A DNA stretch of 21,246 bases from contig DALC01000091.1 of NCBI GenBank assembly GCA_002499325.1, forward strand, positions 1-21,246, read 5' to 3'. This stretch comes from Euryarchaeota archaeon UBA538. Its GTDB lineage: Archaea > Thermoplasmatota > Poseidoniia > Poseidoniales > Thalassarchaeaceae. Positions 1 through 7,918 of the stretch are shown here, in pieces. The position numbers were made by a program, and so were the translations under genes. The notes below the pieces were generated by a model. That model saw nothing but the letters and a program-made list of their open reading frames with translations, was not told the origin of the DNA and searched no databases. Each line of letters opens with the position of its first letter. Position 1 is the stretch's first letter.

Positions 1-1179
1 TCCAGAGACTTCTGGGTTGGCATAGTCATTGCGACCTATTCCCTGGCCCAGTTCATTTCGACGCCAATCCTGGGATCAATTTCGGATCGTATAGGCAGGA
101 GGCCGGTTCTGATGTTCGGTCTGGCGGCAAACTCCCTCTTCTTCATCGTCTTCGGACTATCCGGTAGCCTGACCATGGCCATAATCGCCCGGTTCCTAGC
201 AGGCGCTGGGAACGGCAACATTGCCGTCGCCAAGGCGTACATCGGGGATATCAGCGAGGATGATCAGGTGGCTGGAAGAATGGGCATGCTGGGTGCGGCA
301 TTCGGCTTGGGTTTCATGATTGGACCGTTCGTGGGAGGGGTCTTGTCCGACCCAGCCACGGGCATAGGGGGCCCTTTCGATACCCAGTTCTGGTCGGACT
401 ACCCCTACTTGCTCCCCTGCCTGTTCTCAAGCGCCATGTCAGCGATAGCCCTGCTACTGGCGTCATTCATGCTCCCAGAGAGCCTGCCAAATGAGTCGAG
501 GTCCGAGTCGGCGAAGTCCCCGATATCGCAACTGGGCGCGACCTTCACAAGCATCGCATCGGTGTTACGTCTACCAAACATCTCCGCACTAGTCAATGTG
601 AACTTCCTGTTCCTAGTTGGTTTCACCATGATGCATGGCACTTTCATACTGTTCACTTCTATGGAGCCGGAAAGCGGAGGGCTTGGTTGGAGCGAGAGAG
701 AAAACGGCTGGGTGTTCGCATTCATCGGGTTAGTCGGCGTCGTCGTCCAGGGTGGCCTAATTCGGCCCCTGGTCCGAAGGTTTAGCCTGAGGGGGTTGAT
801 GCTGGCGGGGACCGTACTGACCGGAATCGGAATCGCAAGCATACCATACTCCTCAGCAGACATGCCCATGCTGATTTTCTGGTCGTTCTGCGCAGCATTT
901 GCGATTGGGAACGGAATCTATTCCCCCACTCAAAGCTCACTACTGACATTCGCATCCAAGCAAGGGGGCCACGAGCTCGGGACTATCATGGGGGCCCAAG
1001 AGGGGCTAGGGGCCCTGGCTCGAATAATAGGGCCACTCCTATCAGCAGTGATCTGGTCCGAGACTGTCGAGGGGTCCGGGCTCTGGTCTTACCATACCTG
1101 TTTCAGAGTCGCGGGCGTGATATTCTTGTTGGCGGTTTCACTGCAATTAACGCTAACTCTGAAGGAACAGCCAGCCTAA
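1..1179 (+). CDS. MFS transporter, 5' end outside the window
   Basis: The frame is open from base 1, so the gene begins upstream; 392 codons and the stop are visible. Codons 25-37 spell a classical MFS motif A (GSISDRIGRRPVL) in the loop after the second membrane helix, so only about the first helix is missing. The rest is a run of hydrophobic helices with a cytoplasmic middle loop, typical of a 12-helix MFS carrier of the multidrug/sugar-exporter kind. It would move a small solute or drug across the cell membrane by proton coupling; the substrate cannot be read. An internal ATG at 112 is not the true start because the motif lies before it. G+C is visibly higher than in the next genes: by hand, 73 of 120 bases at 301-420 against 48 of 120 at 1201-1320. 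Its stop interlocks with the stop of the convergent cupin gene. Confidence 0.93.
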   Translation, partial: SRDFWVGIVIATYSLAQFISTPILGSISDRIGRRPVLMFGLAANSLFFIVFGLSGSLTMAIIARFLAGAGNGNIAVAKAYIGDISEDDQVAGRMGMLGAAFGLGFMIGPFVGGVLSDPATGIGGPFDTQFWSDYPYLLPCLFSSAMSAIALLLASFMLPESLPNESRSESAKSPISQLGATFTSIASVLRLPNISALVNVNFLFLVGFTMMHGTFILFTSMEPESGGLGWSERENGWVFAFIGLVGVVVQGGLIRPLVRRFSLRGLMLAGTVLTGIGIASIPYSSADMPMLIFWSFCAAFAIGNGIYSPTQSSLLTFASKQGGHELGTIMGAQEGLGALARIIGPLLSAVIWSETVEGSGLWSYHTCFRVAGVIFLLAVSLQLTLTLKEQPA

Positions 1180-1535
1180 ATCCATTCATCGTTAGATGCG
1201 GTCAAATCATTATTGATATTTCCAGTATTCAGTACACCTCTAGGCTCGACTAGCATTAACTTGCACTCTTCAATAGCATATGGCTTGTGATTCACGCCTC
1301 TAGGAACTACGTACATCTCTCCCTCATTCAACTCAACTGTCTCGTCCTCTAGCTCAATAAACATCGACCCTTCAAGGACTATGAAAGTCTCGTCGGTGTG
1401 GGCGTGATTGTGCCAAATGAAATCTCCTTCTATCTTGACTAGCTTAAATTGGTAGTTGTTCATCTCAGCGATTATCTTTGGAGACCAATGATCCGTGAAC
1501 TCTAATAGCTTCTCAGAGAGATTAATTTTCTTCAT
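1176..1535 (-). CDS. Small single-domain cupin protein
   Basis: This 119-residue protein carries both cupin motifs. Motif 1 contains the His-Asn-His-Ala-His segment followed by Thr-Asp-Glu and a Gly after Leu-Glu; motif 2 reads GEMYVVPRGVNHKPYA. These supply the usual His/Glu/His metal ligands of a double-stranded beta-helix. Small cupins of this type act as metal-dependent enzymes or ligand-binding proteins, and the substrate cannot be deduced. The start ATG overlaps the TrhO stop codon (ATGA, four bases), so it is probably translationally coupled and is the last gene of the NcsA-TrhO-cupin operon. At its other end it shares a CTAA tetranucleotide with the stop of the convergent transporter. 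The C-terminal 15 residues are acidic and Asn-rich and lie outside the cupin fold. Its place after two tRNA modification genes may be chance. Confidence 0.88.
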   Translation of the reverse strand: MKKINLSEKLLEFTDHWSPKIIAEMNNYQFKLVKIEGDFIWHNHAHTDETFIVLEGSMFIELEDETVELNEGEMYVVPRGVNHKPYAIEECKLMLVEPRGVLNTGNINNDLTASNDEWI

Positions 1536-2356
1536 GCCAGACCAACCAACTTATCATAGCAGAACGGACAATACTCCTCAACAGAATATTTGTCAGATTC
1601 TAGATCCTTAGGAGAAAGGGGCTCTCTGCACTTGAAACACATCTCGTGATCGGCCTCATGAAGATTCTTATCGAGTGCCACGCGTTGATCAAATACGAAG
1701 CAGTCTCCATTCCAATGAGAGCCTCCAGTTGCTCTGAAGTACCCTAAAACTCCACCTTTGATTTGATAAACCTCTTCCCAACCTTTCCTCTCCATCACAA
1801 TGCTCGCTTTCTCGCATCTTATCCCTCCCGTGCAGAACATTACCACAGGAGTTGATTTGTCATGTCTAAGCTCTTCCACTGCATTGGGGAAATCTCTGAA
1901 TGACTTGATACCTAGGTCTACGGCATTTTCGAAAGTTCCAACTCTAAGCTCGTAGTCGTTTCGAGTATCAAGGACGATCATGTCTCTACCCTCATCTAGC
2001 CAATTTTTAAATTCAATTGGTTGGACATAATTAGCTTCATTATCAGCAGGTCTAATTTCATCAATTCCCAGTGAGATAATCTCCCTTTTGAGTCTGACCA
2101 GCATTCTGCGAAACGGTTGGTAGTCTGAGTTTGACACATGCATAGGAATTCCTCTTAGTCTCTCATCTTCTTCTAAGAATGATGTATATTCATCAATTGA
2201 TTCCTTTTTTCCAGCGAGAGAGAAATTGATTCCGTTGTGACTTAGAAGAATCGTTCCCTTGAGTCCCAAGCTATTGCACTTCTTTCTGAATGGCTCCCTC
2301 AGTGAATCTCTGTCAGGCAGGTCTACGAATCTGTATCCTGCAATATTAACAAACAT
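1532..2356 (-). CDS. trhO: TrhO-type rhodanese-like tRNA uridine-34 hydroxylase
   Basis: The protein matches the YceA/TrhO (UPF0176) family, which forms 5-hydroxyuridine at position 34 of tRNA using oxygen. An N-terminal ferredoxin-like domain is followed by a rhodanese domain with the active loop CTGGIRCEKAS, the family hallmark. A C-terminal segment with two CxxC pairs (CFKC and CPFC) looks like a zinc site. The reading frame extends to 2446, but I choose the ATG at 2356. It begins MFVNIAGYRF, where the conserved domain begins, it follows the NcsA stop by 8 nt, and it is preceded by GAGTGATC, which resembles the archaeal ribosome-binding consensus and overlaps that stop. Starting upstream would give a long overlap with NcsA. 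TrhO is known mainly from bacteria, so transfer into this archaeal lineage is likely. The fit to the family is strong; activity is inferred. Confidence 0.9.
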   Translation of the reverse strand: MFVNIAGYRFVDLPDRDSLREPFRKKCNSLGLKGTILLSHNGINFSLAGKKESIDEYTSFLEEDERLRGIPMHVSNSDYQPFRRMLVRLKREIISLGIDEIRPADNEANYVQPIEFKNWLDEGRDMIVLDTRNDYELRVGTFENAVDLGIKSFRDFPNAVEELRHDKSTPVVMFCTGGIRCEKASIVMERKGWEEVYQIKGGVLGYFRATGGSHWNGDCFVFDQRVALDKNLHEADHEMCFKCREPLSPKDLESDKYSVEEYCPFCYDKLVGLA

Positions 2357-2364
2357 ATGATCAC

Positions 2365-3366
2365 TCAGGGTACTTCTGAAAGCCATTTTTTCATAGTGCA
2401 TGACTGACATACGGGTCTGGATGTTGCCTCTCCACAAAGAGAACAACTGCCAATTTTGGCATTAGGGTTTGGATGTACCTCCCTGTGAATCTCTCTAATC
2501 TGATCAAGAGAGTGCAGGAGACCATGTCTTGCTCCGGGGGTATGTGACTCTAGCTGGGCTACTATTGCTCTGCTCTGTTGTCTCTGAGCGCCTGGTGCAT
2601 GAGGGCAGTCCCCATGGTGAATCGGTAAAGAGTTGAAAATAGCGAAGGCATGGATTTCCTGTTCGGGTATCCATCTGAGTGGAACTATCCTTGGAACCAT
2701 ACCTTCGATCGGAGCGGATGTATGGGGGGCCAATCTGACTGACCTCTCTATCTCTCCTTTTTGGAGATTCATCAATATTGATTGGGCCATATCGTCCAGA
2801 TTATGGCCTAATGCCATAACATCTGCCCCTACCTTGTCTGCGAGAGAGTTTAGACTCTGTCTCCTGAAAACACCGCAGAAGGAGCAGGGCATCATACCAC
2901 TGGCCTCGTCGTGGAGCTCTGCCATTCCAGGAATCTTGGATACTACCTTATCCATTCTGTCATATCCCATTTCCTCATAGCTCAACGTTACGAAATCAAC
3001 ACCTAGATCTTCAGAAAGGTCTCTTGCACACTCCAAGGAGGGGGACCTGTATCCATCGATTCCCTCATCCACACAGCCAGCTACAATCCTAATGTCTCTC
3101 CTACTTCCAATGATGTCCTTGATCATAGTGAGGAGGACTGCAGAGTCTTTACCTCCTGAAACGGCCACTAAAATCACGAAGGGGCTTCCGTCTTCCTTTC
3201 TAGCATCCTTAGGGAGACTTAGTTGCCTCCTCAACTCACGGGAGGTTCTCCTTCGTACAGAATCTGATAGGTGCCTACCACAGAGGTGCTGTCCACTATA
3301 GGGCTGGTGAACAATGGAAGGTAGCTTACATCTGCTACACTTGGTAACCGATATGGCTTCATTCAT
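2365..3366 (-). CDS. ncsA: NcsA/TtuA-type tRNA 2-thiolation PP-loop ATPase
   Basis: This is a member of the TtcA/TtuA/Ncs6 family, which adenylates a tRNA uridine and replaces its 2-oxygen with sulfur. From the chosen start (333 residues), a zinc finger lies at about 10-32 (CSRC then CGRH), the ATP-binding PP-loop SGGKDS at 70-75, the catalytic PCSFCGVFRR at about 160-169, the GHNLDD motif at about 187-192, and a third cluster-type Cys in HGDCPHAPGA near 254. A second zinc finger (CSLC then CQSC) lies at 308-323. The Cys triad is as expected for iron-sulfur dependent thiolases. The PCSFCGVFRR/GHNLDD context suits the Ncs6/NcsA wobble-uridine branch better than the TtcA cytidine-32 branch. I prefer the ATG at 3366 over 3429: the extra 21 residues have no family counterpart, and GGGAAGGG lies just upstream. 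It is the first gene of the operon with TrhO and the cupin. Confidence 0.9.
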   Translation of the reverse strand: MNEAISVTKCSRCKLPSIVHQPYSGQHLCGRHLSDSVRRRTSRELRRQLSLPKDARKEDGSPFVILVAVSGGKDSAVLLTMIKDIIGSRRDIRIVAGCVDEGIDGYRSPSLECARDLSEDLGVDFVTLSYEEMGYDRMDKVVSKIPGMAELHDEASGMMPCSFCGVFRRQSLNSLADKVGADVMALGHNLDDMAQSILMNLQKGEIERSVRLAPHTSAPIEGMVPRIVPLRWIPEQEIHAFAIFNSLPIHHGDCPHAPGAQRQQSRAIVAQLESHTPGARHGLLHSLDQIREIHREVHPNPNAKIGSCSLCGEATSRPVCQSCTMKKWLSEVP

Positions 3367-3461
3367 GACCCTTCCCGGGAGGGCTCTGACTTGAACCCAA
3401 TGTGTATCAGATTTGTAAATCAAGCGCATTTTTGATATTGGTAATTGTTTTCAACGGGGCA

Positions 3462-3713
3462 ATGCAAGAGCGCGGGACACTTTTGGGACGAAAGTTCACA
3501 GAAGGAAGAAGATATTCTTCATGGCCTGAGAGAGCTGTAGTAATTGCTGTATTTTGTTCAGCTTTATTCTTCTTTGAGGATATTGATCTAGTTGTTGATT
3601 CTTCCTTTGGAGTGGAAAGTGAAGTTCTCACTGTTATTCTTCTAATTTTTATGATTCCTCTTGTTTCTGACTTTATTTTCAGAGTGATTAGCTCCCTAAC
3701 TGGAGTCAGATAG
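3462..3713 (+). CDS. Small two-helix membrane protein, unknown function
   Basis: This 83-residue protein has a basic, hydrophilic N-terminus (MQERGTLLGRKFTEGRRYSS), one hydrophobic segment at about residues 26-41, a short acidic loop, and a second hydrophobic segment at about 54-75. The topology fits two membrane helices with the ends inside. The frame is open further upstream to 3402, but the ATG at 3462 lies about 26 nt after a TTGATATT box (3432-3439), as expected for a leaderless archaeal transcript, and no Shine-Dalgarno sequence is visible. Its stop abuts the stop of the convergent multi-pass protein without a gap. The opposite-strand frame over the same bases is Ser/Thr/Lys-rich without a recognisable pattern and looks like a shadow. 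I do not recognise a family. Confidence 0.6.
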   Translation: MQERGTLLGRKFTEGRRYSSWPERAVVIAVFCSALFFFEDIDLVVDSSFGVESEVLTVILLIFMIPLVSDFIFRVISSLTGVR

Positions 3714-4919
3714 CTAGTTATCAGTTGATCTGAATCTGAGAAAGGCTGTTTCAACCATTCCCGTAACTCTCTGCCAAGGTAGAATAAATCTCATTCCTGC
3801 CACGACTATCAGAAACAGGCCTGCAGAGATTACCTTCCCATATGTCAGTTGTAGCTCTAGTGACTCCTTCACTTGTCCGGCCCATTGTCCGCCAGAAAGA
3901 GCGCTCACTGTAGAGATTAGGAAATCGTCGAATTCAAGTGCTATTGCCGTAGTTAGAGCTACGAGGGCCATCACACCGATTAAGTGAGCTATGTGACCAT
4001 TTAGGACATTATTGAACTGCCGAACGTATTCTGGGTCTCTTTTTGCGTCTCCTGGGAGCATTGAGGCATACTCCATATTGGATATGACCGCAGAGCCAGA
4101 TTCTAAGTAAACCAGTAGAAGTATGGCTACTTGCATCAAGCTTAGAGACAGCGGAGATACCAATCCGCCTAGCAAGGTAGCCTCTCCTATCTGAGCTGGA
4201 AGTGGTGAAAGACCAAGGTCGACTGACTCGGTGATGCCTTCAAAAGTCAAGATAGCATGTATTCCAATAACTGTCAGATAGTATCCAACGGTCCATGTCA
4301 GAAGTTTCCTGGATAGTCCCCAAATACCCATTAATCCGGATAGTACTGGAGCGAATACTATGCCCAAGAAAACTAGCTCTATTATGAAGAGAAGTGGTTC
4401 CCAGAGATTATCCAAATGATTCAGTTCATCTGTTGGCCCCCATGGTAGGTGGATTCCAAAGTTGGATATCGCAACCAGCCAAGATACAACAAACGGAAGT
4501 AGCCCCCATGCTAGCATTCCCCCGACTACTACTCTCCTGATATTCTTCCTAATATTTTCCTTCGCGGTGAGAGTGTAAATCCAGATGGCCGTTAAAATCG
4601 CACAGATTATCAATGGAGCCACTAGTGACATGTTTCCAGATTGATCTAACCCGTGAATTACGTCTGGAAGAATGAGAGAGCCTGTTTGCTCTTGGAACCA
4701 AATTAGCCCTCTAGTATGCTCATATGAAGGACACCAATAATTAGAACCGTCATATGACTCAACGAATGTATCAGAGCAGGAGCCGTATAATTTGATCATT
4801 CTATTCATCAGCGCAATAAGAGCGGTGGTTGAGATAAGTTGAAGGAAAATTATTTTCCATTTTCTTCTCAGACTTGAAATCTCTAGAGAAGAGATCTCTG
4901 AAACTTTTTTGTCTGCCAT
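3714..4919 (-). CDS. Multi-pass membrane protein of the DUF58/DUF4350 cluster
   Basis: The 401-residue protein has a basic cytoplasmic N-terminus and about eight membrane helices, near residues 22-39, 98-118, 129-151, 174-199, 206-226, 255-273, 308-328 and 361-381. The loop after the first helix is long and has two cysteines (48 and 63) that could form a disulfide outside the cell. I do not recognise the family. It starts 11 nt after the DUF58 gene, with AGGATGG just upstream of the ATG, and closes a three-gene unit with the DUF58 and DUF4350-like genes. Context suggests a partner for those two membrane-anchored proteins, perhaps the channel, transporter or scaffold they act on. That is inference only. 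Its stop codon abuts the small membrane protein gene on the other strand. Confidence 0.8.
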   Translation of the reverse strand: MADKKVSEISSLEISSLRRKWKIIFLQLISTTALIALMNRMIKLYGSCSDTFVESYDGSNYWCPSYEHTRGLIWFQEQTGSLILPDVIHGLDQSGNMSLVAPLIICAILTAIWIYTLTAKENIRKNIRRVVVGGMLAWGLLPFVVSWLVAISNFGIHLPWGPTDELNHLDNLWEPLLFIIELVFLGIVFAPVLSGLMGIWGLSRKLLTWTVGYYLTVIGIHAILTFEGITESVDLGLSPLPAQIGEATLLGGLVSPLSLSLMQVAILLLVYLESGSAVISNMEYASMLPGDAKRDPEYVRQFNNVLNGHIAHLIGVMALVALTTAIALEFDDFLISTVSALSGGQWAGQVKESLELQLTYGKVISAGLFLIVVAGMRFILPWQRVTGMVETAFLRFRSTDN

Positions 4920-4930
4920 GTCTATCCATC

Positions 4931-6184
4931 CTAACTCAAATTAATCTGTAATAATGCCTGAGAGAGCTCGACATCTGGAGTCCAATCTATGACCTTAGCA
5001 CCATAACCGGCAATCGCCGTGAGCCTGTTCTGTCTCTCAAGTTTCAGAACTTCATAAGACATCCGAGGAATTCTACTTACTAGCCTCTCCAAGTCTATAC
5101 TACTCGGAGATAGTACGATGACCTCGTGTCCTTTCCCAGAGAGACTTCTTATCGCTGGTAGAGTAGTTCCGTCTCCTTCAAGGCTACTGATAATGAAAAC
5201 TGGGGAGCCTCTGCTGATTCTGGGAGATAGCGCATTTGTCACTGCTTGCAGAGGCATAGAGCCTTTTGGCTGGACAGATGCGAGTCCACTGAGAATCTTG
5301 AAGTACTGCTTATCTCCTGTTTCTGGAGGTAGGTAATCCATCCTTGAGCCATACGTAACAAGAGAGACGGAGTCTCTTCTCTTAAGGAAATAGTTGGAGA
5401 CTGAGGCGGCGGCTACCGTACCCATCTCCAGGGGATTCTTGAGTACGGTACCTATTCTGGAAACATCCCTAGTGTCAACAATGACAAATACATCGGTGAC
5501 TGCGTCCCTTGTCTTCTCATTGACCATCATCTCCCCAGTTCTCGCTAGAGCCTTCCAATTAATGGATCTAAATGAGTCTCCTGGAAGATACTCCCTGAGT
5601 GCGTAGAATTCCATGCCTGGGCCCGGAGTTTTCAGGGTTGTCGCTCCTGAATACATCTTTGGAACATCAGATCTTAGAAGTGCTTCCTCTATATCTCTAA
5701 TCTGAGGGAAGACTGTGATGTCAGACCTATCATCGACTTTGGTTTCGCTCACGAAGAGATTGAATGCGTTACGATACCTTACTGATACTGGACCCACGGT
5801 ATAATGTCCTCTGAGTGGACAACGGACTACATACTTCATTGTAGTCGACTGTCTAGGCCCTAGGTTCATCCTCATTTGGTTGATTCCTTTGCGCATCTTC
5901 ATCTCATGAGGAACATTATCGAAAAGCTCCAATTGTTGAGTTCTGCGGTATGAGTTGTTGGTTATCGTGAGAGATACAACGATGTCGTCACCTTTGTAGA
6001 CGTTCGTTGCGGAGGTCTCCCTAGTTATTGTTAAATCGGAATGCCCTGATACCCAGCCGTTTATTGCTAACATAGAGATGAAGGATAGCCCAATTATCAT
6101 CAGTTGGAAATTAGAAATCATCATTCCAATCAGAATTAGACTGATTCCACTGGTCAACATAATAGCGGCTTTTCTGGTCCACAT
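4931..6184 (-). CDS. DUF58 (VWA-like) membrane-anchored protein
   Basis: Two membrane helices near the N-terminus (about residues 7-45) are followed by a beta-rich region at about 50-140 with features of an extracellular Ig-like domain. The DUF58 core comes next: GMEFYALREYLPGD then FRSINWKALART at about 190-218. A VWA-like half follows, with VFVIVDTRD at about 232-240, where Asp-Thr-Arg stands in the position of a metal-ion site. DUF58 proteins usually work with a MoxR AAA+ ATPase and other membrane proteins in envelope or chaperone-like modules. The ORF could begin at a TTG (6193), but GGAG at 6194-6197 sits nine bases before the ATG at 6184 and touches the TTG, so the ATG is chosen. The DUF4350-like stop lies one base upstream, pointing to coupled translation. 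Confidence 0.9.
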   Translation of the reverse strand: MWTRKAAIMLTSGISLILIGMMISNFQLMIIGLSFISMLAINGWVSGHSDLTITRETSATNVYKGDDIVVSLTITNNSYRRTQQLELFDNVPHEMKMRKGINQMRMNLGPRQSTTMKYVVRCPLRGHYTVGPVSVRYRNAFNLFVSETKVDDRSDITVFPQIRDIEEALLRSDVPKMYSGATTLKTPGPGMEFYALREYLPGDSFRSINWKALARTGEMMVNEKTRDAVTDVFVIVDTRDVSRIGTVLKNPLEMGTVAAASVSNYFLKRRDSVSLVTYGSRMDYLPPETGDKQYFKILSGLASVQPKGSMPLQAVTNALSPRISRGSPVFIISSLEGDGTTLPAIRSLSGKGHEVIVLSPSSIDLERLVSRIPRMSYEVLKLERQNRLTAIAGYGAKVIDWTPDVELSQALLQINLS

Positions 6185-6185
6185 A

Positions 6186-7829
6186 CTATGCAACTCCTTC
6201 TGTATCAGTAGTTCCCCAATCCTTAATTCTCTTCACAATGCCAACTAGTTCGTCAGTTTTGTATCTCCGATCGTTGAATATGAAATCTGTCAGAACCTTA
6301 TCATCTACCATCCTCTGAAGTTCGGCCGCTGGAAGAGCATCAAACTCTTCCCTTGACATGGCATTTACGTTTCTTATCCTAGTGAGAAGGACCTGTCTAA
6401 TCTTTTGTGGCCTTTGATAGTACTCATACCTTCTTGCATCTCCGAACCCATAGTAAATAATCCTGAACACATGCCTCCACTCATCAGGATCTTCTTTCCT
6501 GATTAGGACAGCTTCAAGGGATATGAAAAGACCTAGGAATAGTATCAGCATTGCCATCCAGTCATTTGTGAAGTAGATTAGAAGATAGTAGAGTAAATTG
6601 TAAGTATCTCCTCCAATATTAGACTGCTGATGTCTACTCTCGTCGAAAATGACTATTGCGTTCTCTGTTGCTAAGGTGCTAGAATTACCAATTAGAAGGG
6701 CCTCTGCAATAATGTCAAGCGCCCATTTTCTATTATCGTTACTTGGTACTAGTCCAGAATAATCTGAGTCGAAATCAGGATCGTACAGTGAATTAATCAA
6801 CAGAGAACCATCGGACACAAAGTGAACTCTCCCTGAATCGGAGTCTATGCATAGACGATCGAAGCAGTACCTCACATAGACTGCAAAGGGGCCTTGTTCG
6901 TCATCCTGAATTCCCGCGGCTTCGAATCCTACAGTTAGATTTCCATCATCATTAGTATCTAGATAAGAGTCTAATGTCGAGCGTCCAATTGCATATCTAT
7001 TTTCAACAGGATTGTAGGAACTATCTTTCTCGAAGGCGGATGGCCCGTTGGTCAGAATTTCATAGCCCTCCGAGAAGTCCCAGGTTGAAGTAATCGGATC
7101 GAATCTGTGAGAGCAGAGTCCGGCATCACCAAGTGATATCCCAGAAGTAGTGATGTCTGGGTTAAATGGCTCAATGTCTAGTAAATCGATTACTCCATCG
7201 CCGTCAGAGTCCTTCAGGCACGGATTGACAGAAGAAAGTGAGCCAGAGTTGGTTGTGAAGTTGTAGGCAGAGGTTGTGTTAATCCACACGTAGTTGTAAT
7301 CTAGCTCATGAGCATAAGCTTGACCATCATACAGTCTGTGTCCAGAGTAATCTAGTCCAAACTGACTGGCCAATTGAGCGGAGTACCCAAAATCATCCAT
7401 GAGAATGACAGTTCCCCCTCTCTGGACAAAATTCTCGATTGCCAAAATTTCTGAATTTGTGTAGCCATCGCTTTCGGTAAGTTCGATTACACTCTCGTCA
7501 CCAGTAAATCTTGGTAAAGAGATAGTGTCTCTTTCAACTCCCGAGACAACGAAGACGGCCTCTTCGGGGTAATCTATCTCACTGAGTAATAGTGGACTAG
7601 ATACCAATGCATTCGTCTCAATGCCCATATCATTTATGTCAGATCTAAATGATCCCAGATCATTCCAATCATCACCATAAGCAGATTGCTGGGTCTCCCC
7701 ATCAACCAAGTATGTCTGGAGGATTTCTGCGGCGAGGATACCTATCAGAATCCAGAAGGCGCCGATTGATGCGCCTCTCCTAAATTTAGGAGAGGACAGC
7801 CTTCTGATTGATTGGTTTAAGTCTGCCAT
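6186..7829 (-). CDS. DUF4350-like membrane protein with calcium-loop motifs
   Basis: This 547-residue protein has a basic N-terminus, one membrane helix at about 20-41, a long outside domain, a second helix at about 422-443 and a charged cytoplasmic tail of about 100 residues. The outside part begins like DUF4350/GATase-like proteins: a sensing region with EEAVFVVSG near 90-97, and the RGGTVILMDDFG segment at 137-148. It resumes with a GRVHFVSDGSLLIN stretch at about 333-346 and an AIVIFDESRHQ motif at 391-401, both typical of the family. Between these is an insertion with a thrombospondin-3-type loop, DSDGDGVIDLLD (207-218), and a second EF-like loop, DTNDDGNLT (291-299); both look able to bind calcium. 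Cysteines at 204, 239, 322 and 327 may pair. GGAGGT six bases before the ATG supports the start. It heads the operon with DUF58 and the eight-helix protein. Confidence 0.85.
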   Translation of the reverse strand: MADLNQSIRRLSSPKFRRGASIGAFWILIGILAAEILQTYLVDGETQQSAYGDDWNDLGSFRSDINDMGIETNALVSSPLLLSEIDYPEEAVFVVSGVERDTISLPRFTGDESVIELTESDGYTNSEILAIENFVQRGGTVILMDDFGYSAQLASQFGLDYSGHRLYDGQAYAHELDYNYVWINTTSAYNFTTNSGSLSSVNPCLKDSDGDGVIDLLDIEPFNPDITTSGISLGDAGLCSHRFDPITSTWDFSEGYEILTNGPSAFEKDSSYNPVENRYAIGRSTLDSYLDTNDDGNLTVGFEAAGIQDDEQGPFAVYVRYCFDRLCIDSDSGRVHFVSDGSLLINSLYDPDFDSDYSGLVPSNDNRKWALDIIAEALLIGNSSTLATENAIVIFDESRHQQSNIGGDTYNLLYYLLIYFTNDWMAMLILFLGLFISLEAVLIRKEDPDEWRHVFRIIYYGFGDARRYEYYQRPQKIRQVLLTRIRNVNAMSREEFDALPAAELQRMVDDKVLTDFIFNDRRYKTDELVGIVKRIKDWGTTDTEGVA

Positions 7830-7835
7830 GCCTAT

Positions 7836-7841
7836 ACCTCC
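7836..7841 (-). promoter_or_regulatory. Strong ribosome-binding site of the DUF4350-like gene
   Basis: The minus strand reads GGAGGT six bases before the ATG at 7829, matching the archaeal anti-Shine-Dalgarno sequence. An AT-rich stretch (TATTAATA) lies further upstream near 7876-7883 and could be the TATA box, placing a separate promoter in the 89-base gap after the PRC-barrel gene. Confidence 0.65.
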
Positions 7842-7918
7842 ATCTATAGGAATGGCTAACGAGCCTTAACTTCGTATTAATACCGTTGTGGGGCCATGAA
7901 CCCTCACGCATCAGGAGT

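Noticed and set aside
405-869. 154-codon frame on the minus strand inside the MFS gene
   Set aside because: It lies opposite clear transporter coding sequence and shows no domain pattern; a shadow of high-G+C codons.
2357-2446. N-terminal extension of TrhO to 2446
   Set aside because: It would overlap the NcsA gene by 82 bases, has no family counterpart, and a better ribosome site precedes 2356.
3380-3460. tRNA-like sequence on the minus strand: GGGTTCAAGTC (3388-3398) and an anticodon-like stretch upstream
   Set aside because: The T-arm stem does not pair (TTGGG against CAGAG), no matching acceptor 5' strand or D-arm was found, and the region is the 5' flank of the thiolase gene.
3407-3754. 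115-codon minus-strand frame over the small membrane protein
   Set aside because: It overlaps the start of the neighbouring operon's 3' end and has Ser/Thr/Lys-rich shadow composition; the plus frame has membrane helices and a promoter-like box.
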